Under the pieces are notes generated by a model that was not told the origin of the DNA, ran no database searches, and worked only from the letters and a program-made list of their open reading frames with translations. From Dysidea avara (taxonomy: Eukaryota > Porifera > Demospongiae > Dictyoceratida > Dysideidae): a stretch of 64,000 bases of DNA. The first letter of the stretch is position 1. Each line of letters opens with the position of its first letter. Location of the stretch: the NCBI RefSeq assembly GCF_963678975.1, contig NC_089274.1, positions 44,608,075 to 44,672,074 on the forward strand, read 5' to 3'. Of the stretch, positions 1-10,640 are shown piece by piece. Made by a program: the position numbers and the translations under genes.

Positions 1-393
1 CGACGTCGTAGAGGGGACTTAATTTACACATACAGACTATTTCATAACATGCTGGACATGGATAGCTCATCTTTATTTACCCTTCGATCATCTTCTATAA
101 CAAGAGGTCATGATTTAAAGATCTATAAACCACACGCTACCTGCTTGCCACGCCGTCACTTTTATTCAGTAAGAATTATAAATGATTGGAATGGACTCCC
201 ATATGACTCAGTTAATGTTCATTCAACCAATTTGTTTAAGACACACCTAGATAGATTTTATTATGATTACCAGTATGATATTGTATAGTTATTTTTGTAG
301 TAGTTTGATTGTATAGATCAGGTTTTTACAGGCTTTGCCTCCTTACCTGTACCCCCAATAATAATAAAAAAAAATAATAATAATAATAATAAT
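1..393 (+). mobile_element. 3' end of a non-LTR retrotransposon (LINE), 5' part outside the window
   Basis: Frame 1 is open from base 1 to the stop at 286-288 and encodes the last ~95 residues of a reverse-transcriptase polyprotein. The segment RRGDLIYTYRLFHNM, then TRGHDLK, then RHFYSVRIINDWNGLP and FKTHLDRFY matches the conserved tail after the RT domain of CR1/L2/Jockey-like LINEs. The stop is followed by a short 3' UTR and an (AAT)n-rich tail at about 358-393, as expected at a LINE 3' end. The methionine at 49 is internal, not a start. Family assignment below the LINE level is not possible from this fragment. Confidence 0.8.
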
Positions 394-467
394 TGTATCG
401 TTGTCAGTACACTGTACACTCTGTGTAGCTATACAAATACTATAATTGTTTATTTAGCTATTATAAG

Positions 468-1085
468 CAGGGCCGGAGGAAGGAAAATTGAGTTGGTCAG
501 GCCATTGTGTATGCTAAAATTGCTACGTACCATATACATGGTGCTGCCAATGAGAGAGGAGTTGCTGCACAGTGTGCGAAGCACACGTGCACTCTGCGAA
601 ATGTGAAGCACGAGGATTCCCAGGGGGGGTTCAAAGGGTTCCATGGAACCCCCCTTTTGAAAGAGCCTTTCTTACTCGAGATACTCTAATAGAGCAGTCA
701 CATCGAGATACTCTAATAGAGCAGTCACAGTAGTCTTTTGAGGAGCAGTGTAGTAAGCTATGTATCTAGTTATAAATAAGGAAATATAGTTGGTGAGGGA
801 ATCTATGGTGAGGGACAGCTATTGTCAGCAGGTGATGACCTTTTCTTTTTTTTGGTCTTCAACTTGCACTAGGCTGAAGTTACAATTCCAAAGTGGAACC
901 CCCCATTTTAAAAGTCTGGATCCGCCCCTGCATTCTAGGGGGATTTGAGGGTATGCCCCCCACAGGAAATTTTTGGAAATTAGACACTCAGCGGATATGC
1001 AATTTTAGTGATATTTCACTGCACGCTAGCTAGCTAGCTATATGATTTTAGTGATATTTCACTGCTAGCTATAACTATATTAGGT
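468..1085 (-). mobile_element. Truncated hAT-like non-autonomous element (CAGGGCCGGAGGA end)
   Basis: The left end CAGGGCCGGAGGA, the following stretch (gttggtcaggccatt), the CATGCCCCC block near 955 and the gatatttcactgctagct block near 1010-1070 all recur, reverse-complemented, in the right halves of the elements at 37509-46768 and 57269-58570. This copy therefore lies in the opposite orientation. Similarity fades near 1085 and the second terminus is missing, so the copy is truncated. It is interrupted by a second element at about 617-929. Confidence 0.7.
617..929. mobile_element. Nested element inserted in the 468-1085 element
   Basis: This block is absent from the homologous sites at 46640 and 58440, where the flanks are continuous through cattctag. 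Its right end, tggatccgcccctg, is the complement of the CAGGGGCGGATCC type of terminus seen elsewhere in the window, and cattctag follows it directly. The left target copy is diverged (gattccca), so the exact left edge is uncertain. Internally it holds two tandem copies of the CTCTAATAGAG motif (676-728). The stretch 780-890 is similar, in reverse complement, to 60200-60300 inside another hAT-like element. Confidence 0.55.
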
Positions 1086-1297
1086 CAAAATAGGAAGGTC
1101 CTTCCTTTTGTTGTTTCTGGTGATTTTCACACAGATTGACCTTTAAAATAAAGCAAACAAGTGCTAATTTATTATTGGAATGCTTGTAGCATTGGGTATC
1201 AGCATAATTGCACTGTGTCCATTTGACTATGTACAAAATTAATTATGAAATTTACCAGCAATTATACCATGAAATTGATTGTAGCTATATACCAACT

Positions 1298-1424
1298 TGA
1301 CCATATATGTACAAGAGAGTATCACATTACCATATTAAGTTATACATACCTACTACACACTGTCACTGTTAGTATAAAAGAGATCACATTGTGAGGTGAT
1401 CACTAGTTCATCAGTAGCTCTACA
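1298..1424 (+). promoter_or_regulatory. Conserved promoter block of FReD gene 1
   Basis: The ~125 bp before the ATG are almost identical to the block before FReD gene 2 (27833-27960) and recognisably similar before gene 3 (33233-33376). The shared part begins ttgaccatatatgtacaa. It includes a TATA box, TATAAAAG at 1373-1380, about 45-52 bp before the start codon, followed by agatcacattgtgaggtgatcac. This last piece contains an inverted repeat (gatcac/gtgatc) that could bind a regulator. The conservation of sequence and spacing implies co-inherited and probably shared transcriptional control. Confidence 0.75.
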
Positions 1425-2183
1425 ATGACTACTACTACTATTACTACAATAATACTACTACTGGCTATTGGGATAGTAGCAGTCCTAGCTGGATGCCCTA
1501 AGGAAAATGCTTCTATTGAAAGTTGCTGTTGTCTTGGCTTCAACACTAATGTCTTCAACAAGAGGAAATCAGGAGTGTACACCATGGTCAATTTCTGTGG
1601 AGTGAAATGTTCTGATACAGAAGTGTATTGTGACACGGGCTATGGAGGAGGAGGATGGTTAGTGGTACAGAGAAGGACACAAGGTGGAAATGAAGACTTT
1701 AACAGGACCTGGGTTGAGTATGAAGATGGGTTTGGTGAACTGACTGGTGAATTTTGGTATGGACTGAGAGCCCTCCATTGTCTCACTGGTCAAGGTGGTT
1801 GGGAAATGAGAATGGACATTAAGTTAGCTGATGGTACTAAACTCTCCTACCAATATAAAAATTTTACAGTTGGATCAGCTGAAGACAAGTACAAACTAAC
1901 TGTTGGAGGATTCCAGGGGACCGCTAATGATCCAATGGCATATCACAATGGAATGTACTTTAGCACTAAAGACAGTGACAATGACCAATCTCTTGGAAGT
2001 TGCGTTCTGCAATGGGGTCCTAGTGTTCCATGTGGAGGATGGTGGTTTAATGCTTGTTGGCATGTCATCCCTAACATCTTGAAAGGTCATGGTGCTATTT
2101 ATCTAAATAATCAGTTTGTTTACCTTGCATTCACCTATACGGAGATAAAGATCAGACCATTTCAGTGCAATGTTAACAACTGA
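1425..2183 (+). CDS. Secreted fibrinogen-related domain (FReD) lectin-like protein, gene 1
   Basis: A 252-residue intronless ORF. Residues 1-23 form a signal peptide (Thr-rich start, then IILLLAIGIVAVLAG). A short Cys-rich linker (CPKENASIESCCC) follows, then a fibrinogen C-terminal domain from about residue 45 to the end. Visible hallmarks are GGGGWLVVQRR, FNRTW with an N-glycosylation sequon, WVEYEDGFGELTGEFWYGL, the DSDND calcium-site region, and GGWWFNACWH close to the C terminus. Family members of this type are extracellular and often bind glycans or acetylated groups. That role is known for the family and only inferred here. No coiled coil or collagen region is present, so it is shorter than ficolins or tenascins. 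The start is fixed by the signal peptide and by agreement with genes 2 and 3. It differs from the other copies in the QRRTQGGNED segment. Confidence 0.93.
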   Translation: MTTTTITTIILLLAIGIVAVLAGCPKENASIESCCCLGFNTNVFNKRKSGVYTMVNFCGVKCSDTEVYCDTGYGGGGWLVVQRRTQGGNEDFNRTWVEYEDGFGELTGEFWYGLRALHCLTGQGGWEMRMDIKLADGTKLSYQYKNFTVGSAEDKYKLTVGGFQGTANDPMAYHNGMYFSTKDSDNDQSLGSCVLQWGPSVPCGGWWFNACWHVIPNILKGHGAIYLNNQFVYLAFTYTEIKIRPFQCNVNN

Positions 2184-2331
2184 CCCTTAAGTGGACATCT
2201 TCTTCATGTGTGTACACTATCATAGCTCTCACATCAGTATGACACATATTAACAACAACATTAAAATTTTATTATTACACTATCCCATGTTTAATTTAGT
2301 GCCTATTTTGTACACATAATCCTGTTACAAT

Positions 2332-2337
2332 AATAAA
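2332..2337 (+). other. Candidate polyadenylation signal of FReD gene 1
   Basis: AATAAA lies about 150 bp after the stop codon of the FReD gene in an AT-rich 3' flank. It is the first canonical hexamer there. No cleavage site can be seen directly. Confidence 0.45.
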
Positions 2338-2793
2338 TTTAGGACATTATGTAGTTGGAGGAAGCCATCTAGTTTTTGTTCCAAAGTTACACTCATTATC
2401 TTTTGTAGAAAATGAGCAAATACTGAAGTATTCTCACACATATCTATACATGTGTAGGATATGTTTATAACAGTTGCTTTTCAATAATAATAGCATTAGG
2501 AAATAATTAAATAGGCAAAGAAACAGATGCAAATCTATGGGTACATAATCAAGTATCAGGGGAGGGGCTGTACAATATGGCCTAACTGTAGAACAGAATT
2601 CCAAAGGAATGTCAAGTTGATAAAAAGTATCTCCTGATTTGATAAAATGTTTGAGGATTGTGACAGATAGCTAAAGAGTTCTGCATGATAGGAATAAATT
2701 GTTAATAAATCACTTTGCTTTTGAAACCAATATCGTGTAGCTATATCATGAATCTGTGGACATAATGCATCCCATAATTTTACTTATAATCAT
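2338..2793. other. Intergenic AT-rich stretch
   Basis: No coding region, RNA gene or clear repeat was recognised between the end of FReD gene 1 and the repeat starting at 2794. Confidence 0.5.
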
Positions 2794-3458
2794 CAGGGGT
2801 GGATCTAGGATTTCCCAAAGGGGATGCTAACAGGGGAATCTGTAGTGAGGGATTAGAAAAGTGACAATTGGCTGATACAACTAGCTAGTACAGTATGTGA
2901 ATCATGTTCAACATGCAGAGCATGTTCTATCTAGGGGGATCTGGGAGGATGCCCCCACAGCCTTGAACTCGGCAGTAATTTTGACTTTATTGATAAAACA
3001 TAAGCATTGTGAGCCACTTCAATTAAGTGAAATCATATTCTCTGTCAGTGATACTAGGAGTGTAATCTAAAGAAGCTGTAAAATATTTAATTCTATTTAG
3101 CGTATATTAATTCCAAAAGCACCATAATTAATGCAGTAGTACACAGGTCAAAAAGAAGAGTTCAACATACACACTGGTCTTTGTTTCTTACAGTTTTAAT
3201 GATGGATGTTCTATTTGAGTAGTTGACTGTTCTATCAGAGTATTTAATTTTTACTAGTTTTTCCTAACATTCTCTTACTGATCCCTAGGAAAGATTAGCT
3301 CTTCTCCTTGCTCTATCTTGTCCATGTATGCTTAAAATGCAATTGCACCTGTACTATATAGTTTCTACTAGCTTCCTAGCTAACACATATATAGTACACT
3401 TTTGGAGTGTTTCAGTACCTCATGCAACCCCCCCCCCCCCCCCCCCCATTCACCCTTG
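2794..3458. mobile_element. Non-autonomous DNA transposon, 665 bp, CAGGGG ends, 5-bp target duplication
   Basis: The left end is CAGGGGTGGATCTAGG. The right end, read on the - strand, is CAAGGGTGAATG. Both flanks carry atcat (2789-2793 and 3459-3463), a perfect 5-bp duplication. CAGGG termini with 5-bp duplications fit the hAT5-like group of DNA transposons (family knowledge). Two related copies lie at 12821-14598 and 25433-26184. The element contains two copies of the CTCTATTAGAG-type motif at 3205-3252 and a run of 20 C near its right end (3428-3447). It has no ORF. Confidence 0.72.
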
Positions 3459-4928
3459 ATCATGAGTATCTCAACTGCAGTTGTATTAGCTTTTGGTGCA
3501 TAGATGAGCAGTTATACTGAATTAGATGCATACTAGTACTCCTACCCCATCTCTGCATAGCTAATCAGTTACCAAAATTTTAGTGATTGTTGTACAGTTG
3601 ATTCAATTACTCTCCAAAATAGCTATTTTAATTCTAAATTATCACTCTTTGTGCAAAAAGAAGTCTGTTCTTAATAATTACCTCTTGTACTCTTGTGGGC
3701 TGTGCAAGTCAGATATTGAAGCTGTGAAATATTTCCGTCAAATTACAATGCATGTTGCTTAGACCTGGCTAATGGTTATGGAGGCATTTTATAGGATCTC
3801 AGATAGAAAGATATACTGTGAAGCAGTTACTTTCTATCCAGCCTCCTCTACTGATGTATTCACTCTGTCAACCTCCATCATAGAAACAGAGCCTAATGTT
3901 GCCAACAGTTAGGATCTATCAGTGTATTGCATTGACTTGTTTAGTTTAAGCTGTATCTATTCATCTATATCAATGTTCATATATTAACACTTTGTGTATC
4001 CTTAGTCTTCCCACAGGCTACCCACCTGTCTCTGTATTGTTAAAGTGTTGTAGTTTATTGTACCTAATACTTGACCTTGTAACTTGTATAAATATAATCC
4101 TGTATGCTTGTACCATCCATTCTATGCTTTTCCATGATACTGTTTGAAGTCTTGCACAGGTGTGCTCTGGTTACCTTACTTAGCTCACACTTATTACAAT
4201 CAGACATAGCCATCCTAACTCTGTGCTATAGGTAGTTGCATGGGGCTTCTTAATATTAGCTGGATCAATAACACCATCAAAAGTCGTCAGCATCAGAAGA
4301 TAACGTGTTGTTTCAACTAGTAAGTTATCTAACCAGAAGTTCAGATACACTGAATGTTTATATGTATATAACTATCAGATGTTCTTCAGTTGACACATGT
4401 AGCACAATAAATGACATAAGTGACCACAAAGCCATTCTTGGGACATCTTATGTTCTCACCTTGCTAGGACATCCTGTAGAAAGATTTATTTTTCTATGCA
4501 TGGTCTCAAACTGATTTTCACAACGATCCAATTTCTCTTTGCTACTACCTATAATGCCCTCAACTCCAGTGTAGATAGCTTATAGAACAATTTTATTCTG
4601 ATATACAGTGCTGGTCTGGCCACGGCTCCCACAAACTCTACCTCCACAAGACCTTGGATATTCACCCAATAATATCTAGTGATTAAGTTAAATGAAGCAA
4701 CATGCCTACAACTGTGCACGCCAGGGGCAGTGGAACAAGCCAAAAAGTGAGGGAGCCAACTTTGAAAGCGAAATTTACACAGTGGAATAGCAAAATGTAG
4801 TTAATATTTGATACTGACTGCTCTATTAGAGAGTTTCACTAACTATACTAGTTGCACCCAAGCAGAGATTACGTGGCTCTCTATCATTTCTGATGTTAGA
4901 CTCTAGGTCTAAACTCATAATAACTATC
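3459..4928. other. Intergenic stretch, no gene recognised
   Basis: AT-rich sequence with only short ORFs and no recognisable domain. A divergent copy of the window-wide motif (gactgctctattagagagtt) is at about 4807-4828. Parts may be old repeats, since cttcccacaggctacccacc and similar richer patches occur, but no boundaries can be drawn. Confidence 0.4.
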
Positions 4929-4930
4929 TA

Positions 4931-5252
4931 ATCAAAAACAGCCAAGCTGTAAATAAAGGAGTGCGGCCCTTGAAAAGGCTATGGTGAAAAAAGATGTGAA
5001 ATCCAAGGTGGAGGCCAAGAAATGGCTGTGATGGTAGGTTAATGGTAAAAATTTTAATAACGACAATTCAGGTGAATTTGGTGCCGCTTGGTCAATTGGC
5101 ACAAAATTCACCTGAATTGTCGGTATTAAAATTTTTACCATTAACCTACCATCACAGCCATTTCTTGGCCGCCACCTTGGATTTCACATCTTTTTTCACC
5201 ATAGCCTTTTCAAGGGCCGCACTCCTTTTTTTACAGCTTGGCTGTTTTTGAT
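4931..5252. mobile_element. 322-bp foldback element flanked by TA
   Basis: The two halves (about 4931-5088 and 5101-5252) are near-perfect reverse complements separated by a loop of about 12 bases. The element starts atcaaaaacagccaagctgt and ends with the complement. TA dinucleotides flank it (4929-4930, 5253-5254), as for Tc1/mariner-like insertions. It would form a very stable hairpin. Apparent ORFs of about 69 residues on both strands are mirror images produced by the palindrome and are not genes. A partial copy of one end is at 23970-24003. Confidence 0.8.
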
Positions 5253-5504
5253 TAGATTTCACTTCTTTTTGTATTTGTATACCCCAAAGCCGGCCTATGG
5301 CCAGCTTTGGGGCTTTTTAACCTATATATTTTTCTTTACCACAGGAAAAAGAAAAAGATGAAGCAGATTTTATAAATACTTTAACTCATTCTGATTTTAT
5401 CAGTAAATGTACAAATTATACATATAATGCATATATCAAGAGTTCATAATATAAAAAGAGAGCATACATTTATTACATGTCAATTAATCCCCACAGGATA
5501 ATTT

Positions 5505-8500
5505 ACAGCTGATTTCTCTACTGGGTGACTTGAAATGTAGCTGAACTCTCTACAGGGTGATCTGCTTGTATGTAGATGAACTCTTTACAGGATTCTCTCT
5601 ACAGGGTGACTTGACTGAGTTGACTCTAGCTGAACTCTCTGCAGGGTTATCTGTTTGTAGTTGAATTCTCTACAGGGTGATTTGTTTGCAGCTGATGAAC
5701 TCTCTACAAGGTAACTTCTTCTAGCTGATCTGTCTACAGGGTGACTTGTTTCTAGCTGGTCTCTCTACAGGGCGATTTGTTTGTAGCTGAATTCTCTACA
5801 GGGTGATGTGTTTGCAGCTGAACTCTCTACATGGTGGTTGCTTTGTAGCTAAACTCTCTAATAAGTGACTTCTTCTAGCTGAACTCTCTACAGGGTGATC
5901 TTTTCATAGCTGAACTCTCTACAGGATGATTTGTTTGCAGCTGAACTCTCTACATGATGATTTCTTTGTAGCTGAACTCTCTACAGGGTGATTTGTTTGT
6001 AGCTGAAATCCCTACAAGGTAACTTCTTCTAGCTGATCTTTCTACAGGGCGATTTGTTTGTAGCTGAGTTCTCTACAGGGTGTTCGTTTGCAGCTGAATT
6101 CTCTACATGGTGGTTTCTTTATAGCTGAACTCTCTACAAGGTGACTTCTTCTAGCTGATCTCTCTACAGGGTGATTTGTTTGTAGCTGAACTCTCTACAG
6201 GTGATTTGTTTGTAGCTGAACTCTCTACAAGGTGATACTTCTAGGTGATCTCTCTACAGGATGACTTGTTTCTAACTGAACTCTCAACAGGGTGATCTGT
6301 TCATAGCTGAACTTTCTACTGGGTGATTTGTTTGCAGCTGAACTCTCTACATGGTGGTTTCTTTGTAGCTGAACTCTCTACAAGGTAATTTCTTCTAGCT
6401 GAACTCTCTACAGGGTGACTTGTTTCTAGCTGATCTCTCTGCAGGGTGATCTGTTCATAGCTGAACTTTCTACGGGGTGATTTGTTTGCAGCTGAACTCT
6501 CTATATATACATGGTAGTTTCTTTGTAGTTGAATTCTCTACAATGTGACTTCTTCTAGCTGAACTCTCTACAAGGTGACTTGTTTTCTAGCTGATCTCTC
6601 TACAGGGTGACTTGTTTCTAGCTGAACTCTCTACAGGTGATTTGTTTGTAGCTGAACTCTCTACATGATGGTTTTGTTGTAGCTGAACTCTCTACAAGGT
6701 AACTTCTTCTAGCTGATCTTTTTACAGGGCATATTTGTTTGTAGCTGAGTTCTCTACAGGGTGATTTGTTTGCAGCTGAACTCTCTACATGGGAGTTTCA
6801 TTGTAACTGAACTCTCTGCAATGTGACTTCTTCTAGCTGAACTCTCTACAGGGTGACTTGTTTCTAGCTGAACTCTCTACAGGTGATTTGTTTGCAGCTG
6901 AACTCTGGTTTCTTTGTAGCTGAACTCTCTACAAGGTAATTTCTTCTAGCTGATCTTTCTACAGGGTGATTTGTTTGTAGCTGAATTCTCAACAGGGTGA
7001 TTTATTTGCAGCTGAACTCTCTACAAGGTGACTTCTTCTAGCTGAACTCTCTACAGAGTGATTGATTTTTTTGCAGCTGAACTCTCTACATGGTGGTAGC
7101 TTTGTAGCTGAACTCTCGAAAAGGTGACTTATTCTAGCTGAACTCTCTAAAGGGTGATCTTTTCATAGCTGAACTCTCTACAGGATGATTTGTTTGCAGC
7201 TGAACTCTCTACATGATGATTTCATTGTAGCTGAACTCTCTACAGGGTGATCTTTTCATAGCTGAACTCTCTACAGGGTGATTTGTTTGTAGCTGAACTC
7301 CCTACAAGGAAACTTCTTCTAGCTGATCTGTCTACAGGGCGATTTGTTTGTAGTTGAGTTCTCTACAGGGTGTTTGTTTGCAGCTGAACTCTCTACATGG
7401 TAGTTTCTTTGTAGCTGAACTCTCTACAATGTGACTTCTTCTAGCTGAACTCTCTACAGGGTGACTTGTTTCTAGCTGATCTCTCTACAGGGTGACTTGT
7501 TTCTAGCTGAACTCTCTACAGGTGATTTGTTTGCAGCTGATCTCTCTACATGGTGGTTTCTTTGTAGCTGAACTCTCTACAAGGTAACTTCTTCTAGCTG
7601 ATCTTTCTACAGGGTGATTTGTTTGTAGCTGAATTCTCTACAGGGTGATTTATTTGCAACTGAACTCTCTACAAGGTGACTTCTTCTAGCTGAACTCTCT
7701 ACAGAGTGATTGATTTTTTTGCAGCTGAACTCTCTACATTGTGGTCTCTTTGTAACTGAACTCTCTACAGTGTGATTTGTTTGTAGCTGAACTCTCTACA
7801 GGGTGATCTGTTCGTAGCTGAACTCCCTACAAGGTAACTTCTTCTAGCTGATCTTACTATAGGGCGATTTGTTTGTAGCTGAGTTCTCTACAGGGTGATT
7901 TGTTTGCAGCTGAACTCTCTACATGGTAGTTTCTTTGTAGCTGAACTCTCTACAATGTGACTTCTTCTAGCTGAACTCTCTACAGGGTGATTTGTTTCTA
8001 GCTGATCTCTCTACAGGGTGACTTGTTTCTAGCTGAACTCTCTACAGGGGATTTGTTTGCAGCTGAACTCTCTACAAGGTAACTTCTTCTACCTGATCTT
8101 TCTACAGGGTGATTTGTTTGTAGCTGAATTCTCTACAGGGTGACTTGTTTCTAGCTGATCTCTGTACAGGGTGACTTGTTCCTGCTGAACTCTCTACAGG
8201 TGATTTGTTTGCAGCTGAACTCTCTTACATGGTGGTTTCTTTGTAGCTGAACTCTCTACAAGGTTACTTCTTCTAGCTGATCTCTCTACAACATGACTTG
8301 CTTCTAACTGAACTCTCTACAGTGTGATCTGTTCATAGCGGAACTTTCTACTGGGTGATTTGTTTGTAGCTGAACACTTTGCATGATTGTTTCTTTGTAA
8401 CTGAACTCTCTACAAGGTAATTTCTTCTAGCTGATCTCTGTACAGGGCAATTTGTTTGAGCTGAACTCTCTACATGATGGTTTCTTTGTAGCTGAACTCT

Positions 8501-8570
8501 CTATTAGGTACCTTCTTCTGGCTGATCTGACTACAGGGTGACTTGTTTGTAACTGAATTCCCTACAGAAT
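5505..8570 (+). repeat. 3-kb minisatellite, ~31-bp unit with higher-order arrangement
   Basis: About 95-100 tandem units of the type tagctgaactctctacaggg plus tgatttgtttg. The constant core is agctgaactctctaca. The linker varies in a repeated order: ttgtttgcagctgaactc with catggtggtt, then tctttgtagctgaactc with caaggtaac, then ttcttctagctgatct with cagggtgatt, then ttgtttgtagctgaattc. Units of about 31 bp are thus grouped into a larger period of about 125 bp. Indels and unit swaps are frequent. No coding frame is kept. Confidence 0.93.
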
Positions 8571-8599
8571 AATTTGCAATGTAATATAATTGAGTAAAT

Positions 8600-9330
8600 T
8601 ATAAATGCAGCTGAATGCTTTATTAGGGTGACTGTTCTATTAGAGTATCTCGATCTCGCATTTGCTACACGTAGTTGCCTTTCGAATCATAACTCAGTGG
8701 TTTGTAATCCGATTCTTCTGTACTACTGCAAGGAGTTTCTATGATGATTATTCCAGCTACATACTGATTTTCAGCTCATTGCTCTAAGCGGTTTGCCTGG
8801 TAGATACGAAAACTAATAGTTTTTTATTCATAAAAATCGATTGCGTAATTTTGACACAGGTCGGGTTTTGTGTCATATCTCCGTGGTCTTTATCCCGATT
8901 CCTTTCAAACCACAAAAAGGCACTCCTACGATGGTTGCTCCATCTACATATCAATTTTCAACTGATTCCTCAAAGGAGTTTACCCTGTAGGCGTGACAGA
9001 CCTTCGACCTTATTTTACGCAAATAATCGGTCATAACTCCGTGAATGTTCATCGAATTCCTACCAAAGTTGGTACACAGATCCGCCTTAATGAGCCCTTT
9101 AAGTGTGCCAAATTTCAGCCCGATCCGAGCACGAATTCGTGTTTTATGGCGGATTTTGCGAATGTGCGAAATGAAGAAGTAGAAGAAGAAAAAAACGAAG
9201 AAATTAAAACGAAATTTTGTTCGCTCGTATCTCGGAAATGGCTCGAGCGATTTTATTCAAATTTGTTGTGTAGACTCCCCTTACTGGCCGGCACCTCTCT
9301 AGCAAATTTGGTTCCAATCGGATAAGGGAT
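8600..9330 (+). repeat. GC-richer repeat region with diverged ~170-bp tandem units
   Basis: Directly after the minisatellite comes a copy of the window-wide motif (8630-8658). Three diverged units follow: about 8690-8868, 8869-9028 and 9029 onward. Units one and two share cataactcMgtggt, atccgattc, aaggagtt/aaggcact, ctaYgatg and ccagctacat/ccatctacat in the same order. Unit three shares only the beginning (ggtcataactccgtgaatg). Base composition differs from the flanks, suggesting the body of a transposon. ORFs here (for example 8993-9325) have no recognisable domain and are not called as genes. Confidence 0.5.
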
Positions 9331-10429
9331 CACAGAGCTAAATAGGTGTGAAAATTGCGTTTTCTTTCTTCCTGTTAATATACTCACGGGTGGCACGCCG
9401 GCTTCTTGGGCCGCACGACACACTACCGTGTGTCTTGATACTCTAATAGTACGTACAGCAATTTGAAGCATACAATAGATATGGATGCTCTAGAATTTTG
9501 GAACAATTACAGGTACTTACTTGGGTCAGTTTTCTTTCATTTTTATATACAGGAACAACACCAGTAGTTCTCCTATTATCTGGAAAATGGCCTTGATCTA
9601 GTAATGTTTGGAAAATAATTCAATGTTACTATGCAGGAGCAATTTCCTTGACAACTTTTTTGAGGAGGCAAATTATCTGGTTCACTTGCAATAATTACTT
9701 TGTGTGGTTGGACGTTAGTGTCACCCCTTCAACTAGGACTGTTGTGGGTAAAATACTACATTTCAGGTAAAAGAAAAGTGTGTTATTTATGCATAAAACA
9801 GATAAGACATAGCCAACCAACACAGTACAAGAACTGAATTTAGTGATTGAATCAATACAAGTAGCTCCTTGATGGGTAAGAGGGAGCTCTGGCTAATTTC
9901 AGTGTGGTTTTGCTTTCTGATTTTGGTGACCATAACCTTTGGTGTTTTATTGCTATTAGAGTCTACCAGCAAAGAGGTTGAGTTGCTTAATGCTTGGTAA
10001 CATACTCTTTGATATCATTGCATAATATTTGGATGAGTAGAGTGTGGCAGTGAAAACATGGAGGCACATTTATTGGATAATGCTTGCAAGAAAAGATCAA
10101 GGTACTGTAATAGAACAGTCAGCTACTCTAATATAAACAATCAACCACTCTAATAGAACAGTCACCTTTACATTTCGCTGTAAGTAGCTACCTGATTTAT
10201 TTGCAAAAACATATTAAATAGTTTAAAATAGGCTCTTAAAGTTTCTAGAATACCAGACCTCCATGAATAGCATGTTGCAAATGTTTGTTCTGCCATATGA
10301 TATAAAATGCCCAGAACACCACCAGATATTTTGTGATGAATAGCATGGATTAAAAGACGTTCTGGACTGAATTCCACAGAGAATGATGTACAGTGTCCAA
10401 ATCAAAGAAGGCAATGGGACATTCTAGTA
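9331..10429. other. Intergenic stretch, no gene recognised
   Basis: No supported gene. 9331-9445 still looks repeat-like (cacgggtggcacgccggctt). A cluster of three CTCTAATA-type motifs lies at about 10105-10170. Confidence 0.4.
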
Positions 10430-10640
10430 CTAGATTTTAGTTGTAAAGTTAGCAGGTCGAGTGTGTTTAGCAACTGGAAACACTAAAAAGTGCATGTCCT
10501 GAAATATCATTAAGACAAACTCTGGTTGCTCTTTTCTGGACCACTTCAATTTTATTACTGTCATTTGTGGTACATATGAGGATCTCATACAGACAACATA
10601 GTATTCAAGTACTAGCCTAACCATGCTTTACAGTAGTGCA
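10430..10640 (-). pseudogene. Decayed LINE reverse-transcriptase fragment
   Basis: On the - strand the frame reads MVRLVLEYYVVCMRSSYVP, then KLKWSRKEQPEFVLMIFQDM. This matches in order the LVRPxLEYxxxVW...xxQRRAxRFV stretch found just after the palm/thumb of CR1/L2-like LINE reverse transcriptases. Flanking frames are broken and no complete domain is present, so this is a relic. The similarity is by eye and modest. Confidence 0.4.

Noticed and set aside
1896-2090. - strand ORFs inside FReD genes (also in 33620-34126)
   Set aside because: Shadows of the conserved + strand coding sequence, repeated at the same place in each paralogue.
4932-5251. Two nearly identical 69-residue ORFs on opposite strands
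   Set aside because: The underlying DNA is a palindrome, so the same frame appears on both strands; it is a foldback element, not a gene pair.
5505-8570. CRISPR-like regular repeats
   Set aside because: Units are directly adjacent and variable with no unique spacers, no cas genes are present and the setting is eukaryotic; it is a minisatellite.
8993-9325. 110-residue ORF with an acidic EEVEEEKNEE run
   Set aside because: It spans diverged tandem repeat units, has no recognisable domain and no flanking gene signals.
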